Position numbers and translations under genes: made by a program. A stretch of DNA of 64,000 nucleotides from Candidatus Planktophila lacus (GTDB lineage Bacteria > Actinomycetota > Actinomycetes > Nanopelagicales > Nanopelagicaceae), in the NCBI RefSeq assembly GCF_002288325.1, contig NZ_CP016780.1:62001-126000 (forward strand). The letters are read 5' to 3'. Positions 1-7,420 of the stretch are shown here, one piece after another (within the stretch, counting starts at the first letter, position 1; each line of letters begins with the position of its first letter). The notes beneath the pieces are model-generated. The model was not told the DNA's origin. It worked only from the letters and a program-made list of their open reading frames with translations, and did not search any database.

Positions 1-487
1 ATTCGAATCCCTCAATATCCATTTTCAGGATTAATGGTGAATTAGACGGAAATTGAGCGACCATTTCTTCCAATGTAATGAACGTTTCACTCGACTTTTT
101 ACCCAAGCCCTTATTGAAGAAAACTACATTTTGAGGCACGTCTGCCGGAAGGCCTGAAACTGTGTGGTCATATAGGTGAACCGTAGAGAGTCTCTTTGAA
201 ATATGAATGTCAAAACTTACATTTGTTCCTACTCCAACTGAGATGCAATTTGTACTTGGATGAATAATTGGGGAGATAGCGTAACCGCCATCGAACTTGT
301 CGCCAACTCTAATTAAGTTGGGTTGGTTATCCTGCACCAATAAATGGCGAATTAGATCCAAATTTTCCCTTGATAATTTTGAGTACTCTAAGTCAACTGC
401 GATCGGATATAACTTTTGAATAAAGCCGCCAAATTTAAATGCCGATAAGAAAAAAATAGCTAACTTACGCCTAAATGTCATCCCCAT
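1..487 (-). CDS. FkbM-like SAM methyltransferase, partial (cut by left window edge)
   Basis: Reading the minus strand from an ATG at 487 gives about 162 codons without a stop up to the window edge, so the 3' end is missing. The protein has a short hydrophobic start, then VGDKFDGGYAI around residue 70, and the visible part ends in LKMDIEGFE. The DIEGFE element is the hallmark of FkbM-type (Methyltransf_21) SAM-dependent methyltransferases, which commonly O-methylate sugars of glycans or polyketides. An in-frame ATG at 481 is an alternative start. It is transcribed away from the glycosyltransferase at 579, from which it is separated by about 90 AT-rich bases, and fits a surface-polysaccharide locus. 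The fold assignment is fairly safe; the substrate is unknown. Confidence 0.72.
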   Translation of the reverse strand, partial: MGMTFRRKLAIFFLSAFKFGGFIQKLYPIAVDLEYSKLSRENLDLIRHLLVQDNQPNLIRVGDKFDGGYAISPIIHPSTNCISVGVGTNVSFDIHISKRLSTVHLYDHTVSGLPADVPQNVVFFNKGLGKKSSETFITLEEMVAQFPSNSPLILKMDIEGFE

Positions 488-578
488 AGTGCAATAATAG
501 CCTATGACGTCAGATAATCATTCGGATAATTTTCCCACTGAAACACGTAACAATAGACCTGATTGCTAGTTGAATAAA

Positions 579-1694
579 ATGAATCGAATTAATGTCACAT
601 ACGATAGAGAAATATTCTTGATACAAAAATATGGTGGGGTATCAAAGTATTTTTCCAATTTAATTTCGAAATTTTCAAACGATAGTTCGTTTGGAATAAA
701 ACCCCATATGACTTTTGACAGAACTGACAATTACCACCTAAAAAAAACTTTTTCAGTCTTTAAGCCTCAAAGAAAATTCTTGCAAGCGAATACTGGTTGG
801 AGCACTTTATCCACTTTAGGTCCAGTGCGCGAATATTCTTCTCACTGGGCTGGAGGAAAGTGCAAAAGGGAACCATCTGAAATTTTCCATGCCACCTATT
901 ACCGGCCTACAAATACGGAAATGAAGTACGGGAAAAGACTTGTGGTCTCGGTTCATGACTTCATCCCTGAAAAATTAGGGTGGAACGGAGTAAGAAATCC
1001 ACATATAGGGAAGGAAAAATTAGTTCGAAAATCCGACTTGGTAATCTGTGTTTCCAACGCCACCGCAAGCGACCTCATGAAATTCTACGGAATCAGCAAT
1101 TCGAAAATCAGAGTAATTCACCACGGGGTGGATCTAGTAGAAACGGCGGCGGTCAAGTCTGTTCCAAGTAGGCCATCGATACTTTATGTAGGCAATCGAG
1201 GAGGTTATAAGAATTTTGAGGTTCTTGTTGAGGCGATGAAACGCGCAAAGGAATTAAATATAGATTTGCAACTGATTACAGCTGGGTCACCCTTGTCTAA
1301 ATTAGAGGTTTTAGGTAATCGAGAGCTAATAGAAGGCAACCATTGGATACATTCAGACTATCCTTCAGAATCGGAACTAGGAATGCTTTATTCAAATAGC
1401 ACTTTACATTGTGTGACTTCAAAAATGGAAGGCTTTGGTATGACAATTCTCGAATCTATGGCCCATGCTACACCGGTTGTTGTGAGCGATATTGATGTCT
1501 TTCGAGAAGTCGGCGGTGAAGCGGCTTGCTATTTCGACCCGAACTCCAGCGAAAACTTACTTGAGAAAATTTTATGGGCGTTAGGTGATAACACTTATAA
1601 ATCTCTGAGCAACCGCGTACTCAAATACGCCGAACTAAATACTTGGGATAAAGCTGCGCAACTCCATGCGGCAGCTTACAAAAGCATCGTATGA
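579..1694 (+). CDS. Glycosyltransferase family 4 (GT-B) protein
   Basis: A 371-residue protein with GT-B glycosyltransferase features: GGVSKY at residues 19-24 in the acceptor-side N-terminal loop, a middle segment SDLVICVSNATASDL followed by HHGVD, and the donor-binding EGFGMTILESMAHATPVV stretch from about residue 284, where the conserved Glu contacts the nucleotide-sugar. This is typical of GT4 retaining mannosyl- or glucosyltransferases acting on the cytoplasmic face of the membrane. ATG 579 is preferred over an in-frame TTG at 570. The gene is AT-rich and followed after 17 bases by a DUF268 gene, suggesting co-transcription. Sugar and acceptor cannot be told from the sequence. Confidence 0.85.
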   Translation: MNRINVTYDREIFLIQKYGGVSKYFSNLISKFSNDSSFGIKPHMTFDRTDNYHLKKTFSVFKPQRKFLQANTGWSTLSTLGPVREYSSHWAGGKCKREPSEIFHATYYRPTNTEMKYGKRLVVSVHDFIPEKLGWNGVRNPHIGKEKLVRKSDLVICVSNATASDLMKFYGISNSKIRVIHHGVDLVETAAVKSVPSRPSILYVGNRGGYKNFEVLVEAMKRAKELNIDLQLITAGSPLSKLEVLGNRELIEGNHWIHSDYPSESELGMLYSNSTLHCVTSKMEGFGMTILESMAHATPVVVSDIDVFREVGGEAACYFDPNSSENLLEKILWALGDNTYKSLSNRVLKYAELNTWDKAAQLHAAAYKSIV

Positions 1695-1711
1695 AGAATC
1701 GAGTCTGAAAA

Positions 1712-2473
1712 ATGGGTCTCTTAAGAAGAGTTTTGTATTTTTTTCGCGAAATTGGGGTCGATCCGTTTAAAACAGTTAATTCAGTGAAATTCTTTCCAAA
1801 ATTTCTGAAAAACCTAATTCACTTTCTAATCCAATCAAGGCAGTTTAGAATTAAATTGTCTCCAGCGCTTAATGATTTTCAATCAGATTCAGGTACTGCG
1901 AAGGGCCATTACTTTTGGCAAGACTTGATTTGTGCAGGATGGATTTTTAATGAAAAACCAGATTTTCATTTTGATGTGGGATCTAGGGTTGATGGATTTA
2001 TTGCTCACCTAACGGTATTCATGAAAGTTTCTCAATTAGATCTGAGGGGTTTGAATTCTAAAGTACCCAACTTGACGTTTCTCAAGGGTGATGCGCAGAA
2101 ACCGCTGAGTCAATTTTGGAGGCAATTCGATTCCGTTTCCAGTTTACATTCAATTGAGCATTTTGGATTAGGACGTTATGGTGATGAAATTGACGTAAAT
2201 GGTCACGTTCGAGGATTAGTTAACATTTCTGAATGTGTGAAGGCCAACGGTTTGCTTTATGTGAGCTTTCCAATCGGAAAACCGAATGTTGAGTTTAATT
2301 CCCAAAGAGTTATTCACCCAATGTGGCCGATAAATCTTCTAGAAGATTTTAAACTGGAAAAATTTATCCTTATTCCCTGGAGTGAAATTCCAATTAATGA
2401 TGTGCTTCCAGGGGAAGTGAATCTTGATATAAAGGGCCAGGCGGGCTTGTATTGCTTCCGACGGGTTAGGTGA
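1712..2473 (+). CDS. DUF268 family protein (methyltransferase-like)
   Basis: A 253-residue protein. Its core (GHYFWQDL near residue 65, then FDVGSRVDGFIAHL and SLHSIEHFGLGRYGDEID) matches the DUF268 family, whose members resemble class I methyltransferases and occur in polysaccharide gene clusters. The DVGSR segment occupies the place of a SAM-binding motif, and EHFGLGRYGD is the family's best-conserved block. The gene is AT-rich (21 G/C in the 60 bases 1741-1800) and follows the glycosyltransferase closely, so the two probably form a transcription unit. Enzymatic activity is inferred from fold similarity only. Confidence 0.75.
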   Translation: MGLLRRVLYFFREIGVDPFKTVNSVKFFPKFLKNLIHFLIQSRQFRIKLSPALNDFQSDSGTAKGHYFWQDLICAGWIFNEKPDFHFDVGSRVDGFIAHLTVFMKVSQLDLRGLNSKVPNLTFLKGDAQKPLSQFWRQFDSVSSLHSIEHFGLGRYGDEIDVNGHVRGLVNISECVKANGLLYVSFPIGKPNVEFNSQRVIHPMWPINLLEDFKLEKFILIPWSEIPINDVLPGEVNLDIKGQAGLYCFRRVR

Positions 2474-2488
2474 CTTAACCCGAAGTTT

Positions 2489-4522
2489 CTAGCGGGGTCT
2501 GCGTCGACGCTCAGATGAGTTGGGACGTGGCTTTCTAGAACCTCGATTTGGGCCTTTGTTTTCAACAATTGGAGCAATATAGGGAATCCCTGAAGGTTCT
2601 TGCGCTCCCGTGATTCGCATCAAATCTTGATCTAGAGGTTTAACCCCAACAAACTTAGGCGTTACTCCCGCTCGTGACGTGAGCCCTCCAACAGATTTCT
2701 GTTGTTTTGTGGTCGCCAGAGTTACCACCGCTCCTGCTTCACCCGCGCGTGCTGTACGTCCTGAACGGTGTAAGTAATCTTTATGATCCGTTGGTGCATC
2801 AACGTGAACAACTAGTGAGATTCCATCGACGTGAATACCGCGAGCAGCAACATCTGTAGCTACTAGTGCTGCATTTGCTTGCTGCTTAAACAATGCAAGA
2901 GTACGCGTGCGAACTGCTTGTGATTTTCCACCGTGTAAAGCGCCTACTGGAACACCCGCATGTGCAAGTTTGTCAGCAAGGCGATCTGCACCGCGTTGTG
3001 TTTTTACGAAGAGAATTGTCTTTCCGTTACGAGCTGCAATTTGATTTGTGATGTCATCTTTATCGCCAGGGTGCATGACGAGTACATAGTGCTCCATTGT
3101 TGATACTGATGCGCGATCATTTTGGAGTGAATGTGTCTTTGGGTTATTTAGGTACTGGCGAACTAAAGCATCAACGCCGCGATCGAGAGTTGCAGAGAAG
3201 AGAAGGCGCTGGCCATTTGGCTTTGCTTGATCAAGGATTTCTTTAACGACAGGCAAGAAGCCCATATCTGCCATTTGATCGGCTTCATCAAGAACTGTGA
3301 TCTCTAGATCATCAAGTTGTACTTCGCCCTTATTAAGCAAATCGATTAAACGTCCCGGTGTTGCAACAAGAATTGCTGTTGCTTTACGCATCGCCGTAAT
3401 CTGCTTTGCGTAGGGCATTCCACCTGCGATAACTACAGAATCATGACCAATTGAACGTGCAAGAGGAGTTAGAACCTCATCAATTTGCTGTGCAAGTTCG
3501 CGTGTTGGAGTTAGAACTAAAGCCAGCGGCTTATGTGGTTTAGCCGCTTTTCCACTGATATTTGTGAGCAACGCAAGGCCGAAAGCAAGAGTTTTTCCTG
3601 ATCCTGTTTGTCCGCGACCAAGGATGTCATGGCCAGCAAGGGCGTCAGGAAGTGTTGCGATTTGAATTGGGAATGGACTCGTAATGCCTTGTGCATTAAG
3701 TGCGTTGGCAAGTGCTGGCGCTATACCAAGGTCACGGAAAGTAGTTGTTACTTCGGATAATGGAGTTGCATCAATCAAATTTGCGTCAGCCAAGTTTGCT
3801 GAGATGTAATTGTCATCTACACCAAAATCCACCGCTGCATTGTTATGAGTCTTGAAAGCCTTGCGATCATCGCGAGCATAAGCAGGTGACTCGTTACGAC
3901 GATCACGAACTGGCTTTGCAGGTCGCTCTGCACGGTAATTTGATGCTGAAACATCTGGTGCTGATTTATGTTTTACAAAAGTTTGCTTTGAAGGTGCACC
4001 TGGTTTGTATTTCTCGCGCTTGCCAGGGATAAAGTTTGGGCGACCATCATCTGTGCGAGCTACGCGTTCTTTAGCTGCATCACGACGAGTTGTCGGACGA
4101 GTATCTGGCTTTTTGAATTCTGGACGTGCTGTGCGTTCGTTGCGATCTGAAACAAATTTCTTTGCGCGCGATTCTGGCTTAACTATTTCGTCACGAACTT
4201 CGCGTGGCTTTGATGCTGTCTTTTCCTGATAACGCTTTGCACGCATCTTTGAACGCTCTGTTAAACGTGCATCCTTCTTAGAAAGAGTTGATGTATCGAT
4301 ATCTGAATAACGTTTTGTCGCTGGCTTGCTAGCTGGCTTTGAAGAAGCTGCTTTGAATGGCTTTGCCGCTGTGCCTTTACGTGCTGATTTTTCTGCACTT
4401 GTATGGCGTGGCTTTGAAACTGGTGTTCCAGCAGAAGACTTCTTTGCGCGGGGCTTACCGGCTTTGGCAGATGCTGCTCTGCGGGCTTTTCCGGGCGCGG
4501 TTGTACGTGGCTGTAAAGACAT
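2489..4522 (-). CDS. DEAD-box ATP-dependent RNA helicase
   Basis: A 677-residue protein. Residues 1 to about 250 are a Lys/Arg/Ala-rich, low-complexity basic extension likely to bind RNA. The helicase core follows: a Q-motif region (GITSPFPIQ), Walker A GRGQTGSGKT near residue 301, PTRELAQQ, TPGRLIDLL, LDEAD near residue 409 (motif II), FSAT near 440 (motif III) and HRSGRTARAG near 588 (motif VI). Such enzymes remodel RNA in ribosome assembly or cold adaptation. ATG 4522 is chosen; an in-frame upstream start at 4549 would add nine residues. A hairpin lies just upstream. It converges on the DUF268 gene and its base composition looks like the core genome, unlike its flanks. Confidence 0.93.
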   Translation of the reverse strand: MSLQPRTTAPGKARRAASAKAGKPRAKKSSAGTPVSKPRHTSAEKSARKGTAAKPFKAASSKPASKPATKRYSDIDTSTLSKKDARLTERSKMRAKRYQEKTASKPREVRDEIVKPESRAKKFVSDRNERTARPEFKKPDTRPTTRRDAAKERVARTDDGRPNFIPGKREKYKPGAPSKQTFVKHKSAPDVSASNYRAERPAKPVRDRRNESPAYARDDRKAFKTHNNAAVDFGVDDNYISANLADANLIDATPLSEVTTTFRDLGIAPALANALNAQGITSPFPIQIATLPDALAGHDILGRGQTGSGKTLAFGLALLTNISGKAAKPHKPLALVLTPTRELAQQIDEVLTPLARSIGHDSVVIAGGMPYAKQITAMRKATAILVATPGRLIDLLNKGEVQLDDLEITVLDEADQMADMGFLPVVKEILDQAKPNGQRLLFSATLDRGVDALVRQYLNNPKTHSLQNDRASVSTMEHYVLVMHPGDKDDITNQIAARNGKTILFVKTQRGADRLADKLAHAGVPVGALHGGKSQAVRTRTLALFKQQANAALVATDVAARGIHVDGISLVVHVDAPTDHKDYLHRSGRTARAGEAGAVVTLATTKQQKSVGGLTSRAGVTPKFVGVKPLDQDLMRITGAQEPSGIPYIAPIVENKGPNRGSRKPRPNSSERRRRPR

Positions 4523-4828
4523 AGAAATGCATACCAATCGAGACGACAAGCGCGTCTCGGGTATGGCCTCGAATGGGCCAGGGCGTTGATAAGACTCGCA
4601 AGTAAGTGGCCACTCGGCTCACTTTGGGGGGAAGTTCATCGATGCGGGGTGCGTCGACCATCTTAGTTTATCAGGAATTTCCAAGAGCAACTACCAGCGG
4701 CCCATTTAACGCAATAGTTCTGATTTAAGGGCTCATTCGCGCGGGGGAAGTCAAACTCAAAATTAACGTTTATGGTTAGTCGTTATTGCGTAGTATCTGC
4801 GAATGAGCGTTAACATAAAGGAACTTAG
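4523..4828. other. 306-bp intergenic region with inverted repeats
   Basis: This is the only gene-free gap above 300 bases and I see no convincing coding sequence in it. It contains a stem-loop at 4541-4558 (GAGACG against CGTCTC, 7-base loop) just upstream of the helicase start. It also holds a 10-base perfect inverted repeat, GCTCATTCGC at 4731-4740 and GCGAATGAGC at 4799-4808, interlocked with a second pair, ACGCAATA near 4710 and TTATTGCGT at 4783-4791. The right part, just ahead of the methyltransferase gene, is AT-rich and probably carries its promoter. Confidence 0.5.
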
Positions 4829-5608
4829 ATGCGACTCTCTGTATTAAAAAAGATTGTAATTAAATCATTTTCATGGTTGCGCCCAGCGATGAGTGGACAA
4901 TTCATTAAATTGCATCAGCAAAGTATTGGATTCGGTTACGACTCAGGTATTGAAAATGAAGTTAAAGTTTTTTCGAATGAGCTTTCTAAATTAATGATTG
5001 AAGAAATAATAATTCTTGATGTTGGGGCCAATTCAGGAAATTGGACCCGAAACTTAAAAAATTATTTTCCTGATTCTGAAATCCATGCTTTTGAACCTTC
5101 AAAATCAACTTACGCCGTTCTTCTGGCTTCAACTAATAATTTAGAGAAGGTTTCTACCTATAATTTTGGCTTTGGAGATCTGGAACAATCGCAACAGCTT
5201 TTCTACGAGCAGGAGAAAAGCGGTATGGCAAGTTTATACAAAAGAGATTTAAGCCATATCTCAATAGACTTTAACAAGTTCGAAGAAGTTCATATTAAGC
5301 GTTTGGATAACTGGTTGACTGAATCAAAGGTTCGCGCAAATGTATTGAAAATAGATGTAGAAGGTCATGAGCTTGCCGTGCTGAAAGGTCTTGGGAGCTA
5401 CTTAACCGAATTCAAAATGATCCAGTTTGAATTCGGTGGCACAGATATTGATTCCCGAACCTTCTTTCAAGACTTTTGGAACTTTTTTAAAGATACAAAT
5501 TTCAGACTTTATAGATTAAGTCCACGTGGAAAAATCCCTATCCTGACGTACAAGGAGACGGACGAAGTCTTTAGTTTCACTACCTACTTCGCGATTGCTC
5601 AAAGATAG
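4829..5608 (+). CDS. FkbM family SAM-dependent methyltransferase
   Basis: A 259-residue protein with the FkbM methyltransferase pattern: LDVGANSGNWT around residues 62-71 (SAM-binding motif I), HAFEPSKSTY (motif II acidic region) and NVLKIDVEGHELAVLKG near residue 174, the family's DVEGHE signature. It probably O-methylates a sugar of the surface glycan. AAAGGAA precedes ATG 4829 at a good distance. AT-rich composition resembles that of 579-2473 rather than the helicase or sigma-factor genes, which suggests a shared origin by transfer. It is a distant relative of the partial gene at the left edge. Confidence 0.85.
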   Translation: MRLSVLKKIVIKSFSWLRPAMSGQFIKLHQQSIGFGYDSGIENEVKVFSNELSKLMIEEIIILDVGANSGNWTRNLKNYFPDSEIHAFEPSKSTYAVLLASTNNLEKVSTYNFGFGDLEQSQQLFYEQEKSGMASLYKRDLSHISIDFNKFEEVHIKRLDNWLTESKVRANVLKIDVEGHELAVLKGLGSYLTEFKMIQFEFGGTDIDSRTFFQDFWNFFKDTNFRLYRLSPRGKIPILTYKETDEVFSFTTYFAIAQR

Positions 5609-5723
5609 TAGTTTCATTTTCGCAAACTGTTCTGCGCTGAAGTTTGGCGCAACCGAACACCTGGATAATTGACATCCTTTGAGGGTGGGCAGTTGAGTGA
5701 TTTCCCCTCTGGATGCTGCTAAG

Positions 5724-5739
5724 TTGCCATATTTGGCAA
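5724..5739. promoter_or_regulatory. Palindrome upstream of sigma factor gene (possible operator)
   Basis: TTGCCA-TATT-TGGCAA, a perfect 6+6 inverted repeat with a 4-base centre, lies about 115 bases upstream of the sigma factor start. The size fits a dimeric regulator site, but no regulator can be named. Confidence 0.3.
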
Positions 5740-5852
5740 AATGTCCGTTTTGTTCCTTCCCCGCTACATCTGGGGCTAGGATTCGTAGAAGGTTATAGAG
5801 GCACCGACGGGTGTCGCTGAAGTACAAAACCGGTTAAGAAGGAAGTCCCAAA

Positions 5853-7220
5853 GTGGCATTTAAGAAGTCTGCAGCCTCTGCAGGTCCTCGCGTGTGGACC
5901 GTCGCAGAGCTCGGTGCTTTCTACACAGAGCACCGTTCAGAGCTTCTCGCCCACGCTAATCGCGTCCTAAAGGATTCCGCTAAGGCTGAAGAAATCACCC
6001 AAGATGCCTTGATTAAGTTCATGCTTGCAGCACCAGAGCTTGAATCAAATGATCATGCACTTTCTTATTTGCACCGCACTATCGAAAACCTCTGCATCGA
6101 CTTGTTCCGCCTAGAAGGTCGTCGTCCTAACCTTGTGGTTATCGACGATGCCCAGGCTGAAGTTGAAGCTGCATGGCAGGTAGACGGTGATCACTCACAA
6201 GCACTTTCTGCTGCTGAAGATGCAGCAATTATTCGTCAAGCACTTGCACTTCTTTCTCCTGCAGAGCGCGCAGCGCTTGTTATGTGGGAAATGGAAGGCC
6301 GTTCAACCGAGGAAATCGCAGCAGAACTTGGCATCAAGGAATCTGCAGTGCGCCACACTGTTTCTCGCGCTCGCGCTTCCCTTCGCCGTGTTCTTTCAGA
6401 ACTCGTTATCGACGAAGAGCGTGGCCTAACAGCGCTCGACATGCTTTCTACTACCTATAAGAAGGCAGCAGAGCTTGCTCAGAAATCTTCGAAGGTGGCT
6501 CTTTCTCTTCTTCTAGTTGTGACAGCTTTCCTTGGCTTTAACTCAATGACCGGCCGCGAAGGAGTAACAATTACTCCTTCTGCTCCATCAGAGATCGCAT
6601 CAGGCCCAGTTGCTGGATCATCTGATGCCGTTGCTCCAGTTGAGGCAAGCACCCCAACACCTTCTATTTCAATGCCAGCTAAGAAGTCCAGCACCATGGT
6701 CTCTGGCGTGGCAATCAAGTCAGCCAAGCTTGTTTTCCCAGGCTTGGACGAAAAAGGCATCCCAACAGGTTTCACTGTTGCGAGCCAAGACGGCACCCCA
6801 GGCACCATCCGCGTTAATAAAAATACGCCGGTTGCCACTGAAGCCGGAACAGAGTTGACCACCCAGGCCATAACAGCGGTCGGTGGCCCAAATGTGATGA
6901 TCTCTCAGAGCATCACAGTGGATGGCAACGGCACCACTTACCTCGTAAATGGGGTTTCAGCTGGTGTTGCAGGAAGCTGGACCCCTCTCAACCTAGGCGC
7001 CACAACTGCCGATTTTGAGCGGATGTCCAACGGGCAGTACCTTGTGACCGTTAGAATTCTCGTAGTCTCAACCCCAACTTCAGAGTTCTTTATCCCCGTG
7101 GGCAACCGCGGCTTCGACCTAACAGGTCCTATAAAGTCGATTACAACTCGACTAGTTCTCAATGCAGGCAAGACACAAATTTTGGCTCAGTCAGTACTTG
7201 TGACTGAAGACAAGAAGTAA
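5853..7220 (+). CDS. ECF-type sigma factor fused to a transmembrane and extracytoplasmic domain
   Basis: A 455-residue protein. Residues about 20-90 form sigma-70 region 2 (AEEITQDALIKFM, then LSYLHRTIENLCIDLFR), and about 128-180 form region 4 with a helix-turn-helix (SPAERAALVMWEMEGRSTEEI, then ESAVRHTVSRARASL). There is no region 3, as in ECF sigma factors. Residues 213-230 form one hydrophobic helix, followed by a Pro/Ser/Thr-rich linker and about 170 residues with exported-domain character. A membrane-tethered sigma factor with an outside domain is the simplest reading. GTG 5853 is preceded by AAGGAAG. The next gene, 200 bases downstream, encodes a major-looking surface protein, the most obvious candidate target. 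The C-terminal domain is not recognised. Confidence 0.82.
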   Translation: MAFKKSAASAGPRVWTVAELGAFYTEHRSELLAHANRVLKDSAKAEEITQDALIKFMLAAPELESNDHALSYLHRTIENLCIDLFRLEGRRPNLVVIDDAQAEVEAAWQVDGDHSQALSAAEDAAIIRQALALLSPAERAALVMWEMEGRSTEEIAAELGIKESAVRHTVSRARASLRRVLSELVIDEERGLTALDMLSTTYKKAAELAQKSSKVALSLLLVVTAFLGFNSMTGREGVTITPSAPSEIASGPVAGSSDAVAPVEASTPTPSISMPAKKSSTMVSGVAIKSAKLVFPGLDEKGIPTGFTVASQDGTPGTIRVNKNTPVATEAGTELTTQAITAVGGPNVMISQSITVDGNGTTYLVNGVSAGVAGSWTPLNLGATTADFERMSNGQYLVTVRILVVSTPTSEFFIPVGNRGFDLTGPIKSITTRLVLNAGKTQILAQSVLVTEDKK

Positions 7221-7420
7221 AAGGTAAAACGGTGAAGCACGTGAAATTTCACCTAAATAGATTTCTCCGTCGCGTCCGGATACACGGCGGGGAATTTGAT
7301 ACATCAGCACGTGCGATGTATCGAGTGAGTGAAAAAGGCTCTCTCATGTCATATGAGAAGGCATTTAACACTCGAGCCGACCTACGGATCGTCCGTGGTT
7401 CGACTATCGAAAGGAAACAA
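7221..7420 (+). promoter_or_regulatory. Structured leader between sigma factor and surface protein genes
   Basis: A 200-base stretch with several hairpin-forming elements: a perfect 12-base palindrome GTGAAATTTCAC at 7241-7252, a near-perfect 21-base inverted repeat at 7300-7320 (TACATC and GATGTA flanking GCACGTGC), and TCTCAT/ATGAGA at 7342-7358 with a 5-base loop. The frame of the surface-protein gene stays open back to a GTG at 7232. However, the strong ribosome-binding site (AAAGGAAAC) and the signal peptide both start at 7421, so I read this as an untranslated leader. Confidence 0.5.

Noticed and set aside
1-5608. Mobile element boundaries around the AT-rich genes
   Set aside because: No transposase, integrase or terminal inverted repeats were found, and no tRNA lies at the edges; only base composition suggests transfer.
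5516-5827. 103-codon minus-strand open frame
   Set aside because: It overlaps the 3' end of the FkbM gene and the sigma-factor promoter region, has no recognisable domain and no ribosome-binding site.
6479-6871. 130-codon minus-strand open frame within the sigma-factor gene
   Set aside because: Shadow of the Pro/Ser/Thr-rich linker; no start signal or family similarity.
7232-7420. In-frame 63-codon extension upstream of the surface-protein start
   Set aside because: A strong ribosome-binding site and a normal signal peptide begin at 7421; the upstream part is Arg-rich, lacks a signal and contains hairpins.
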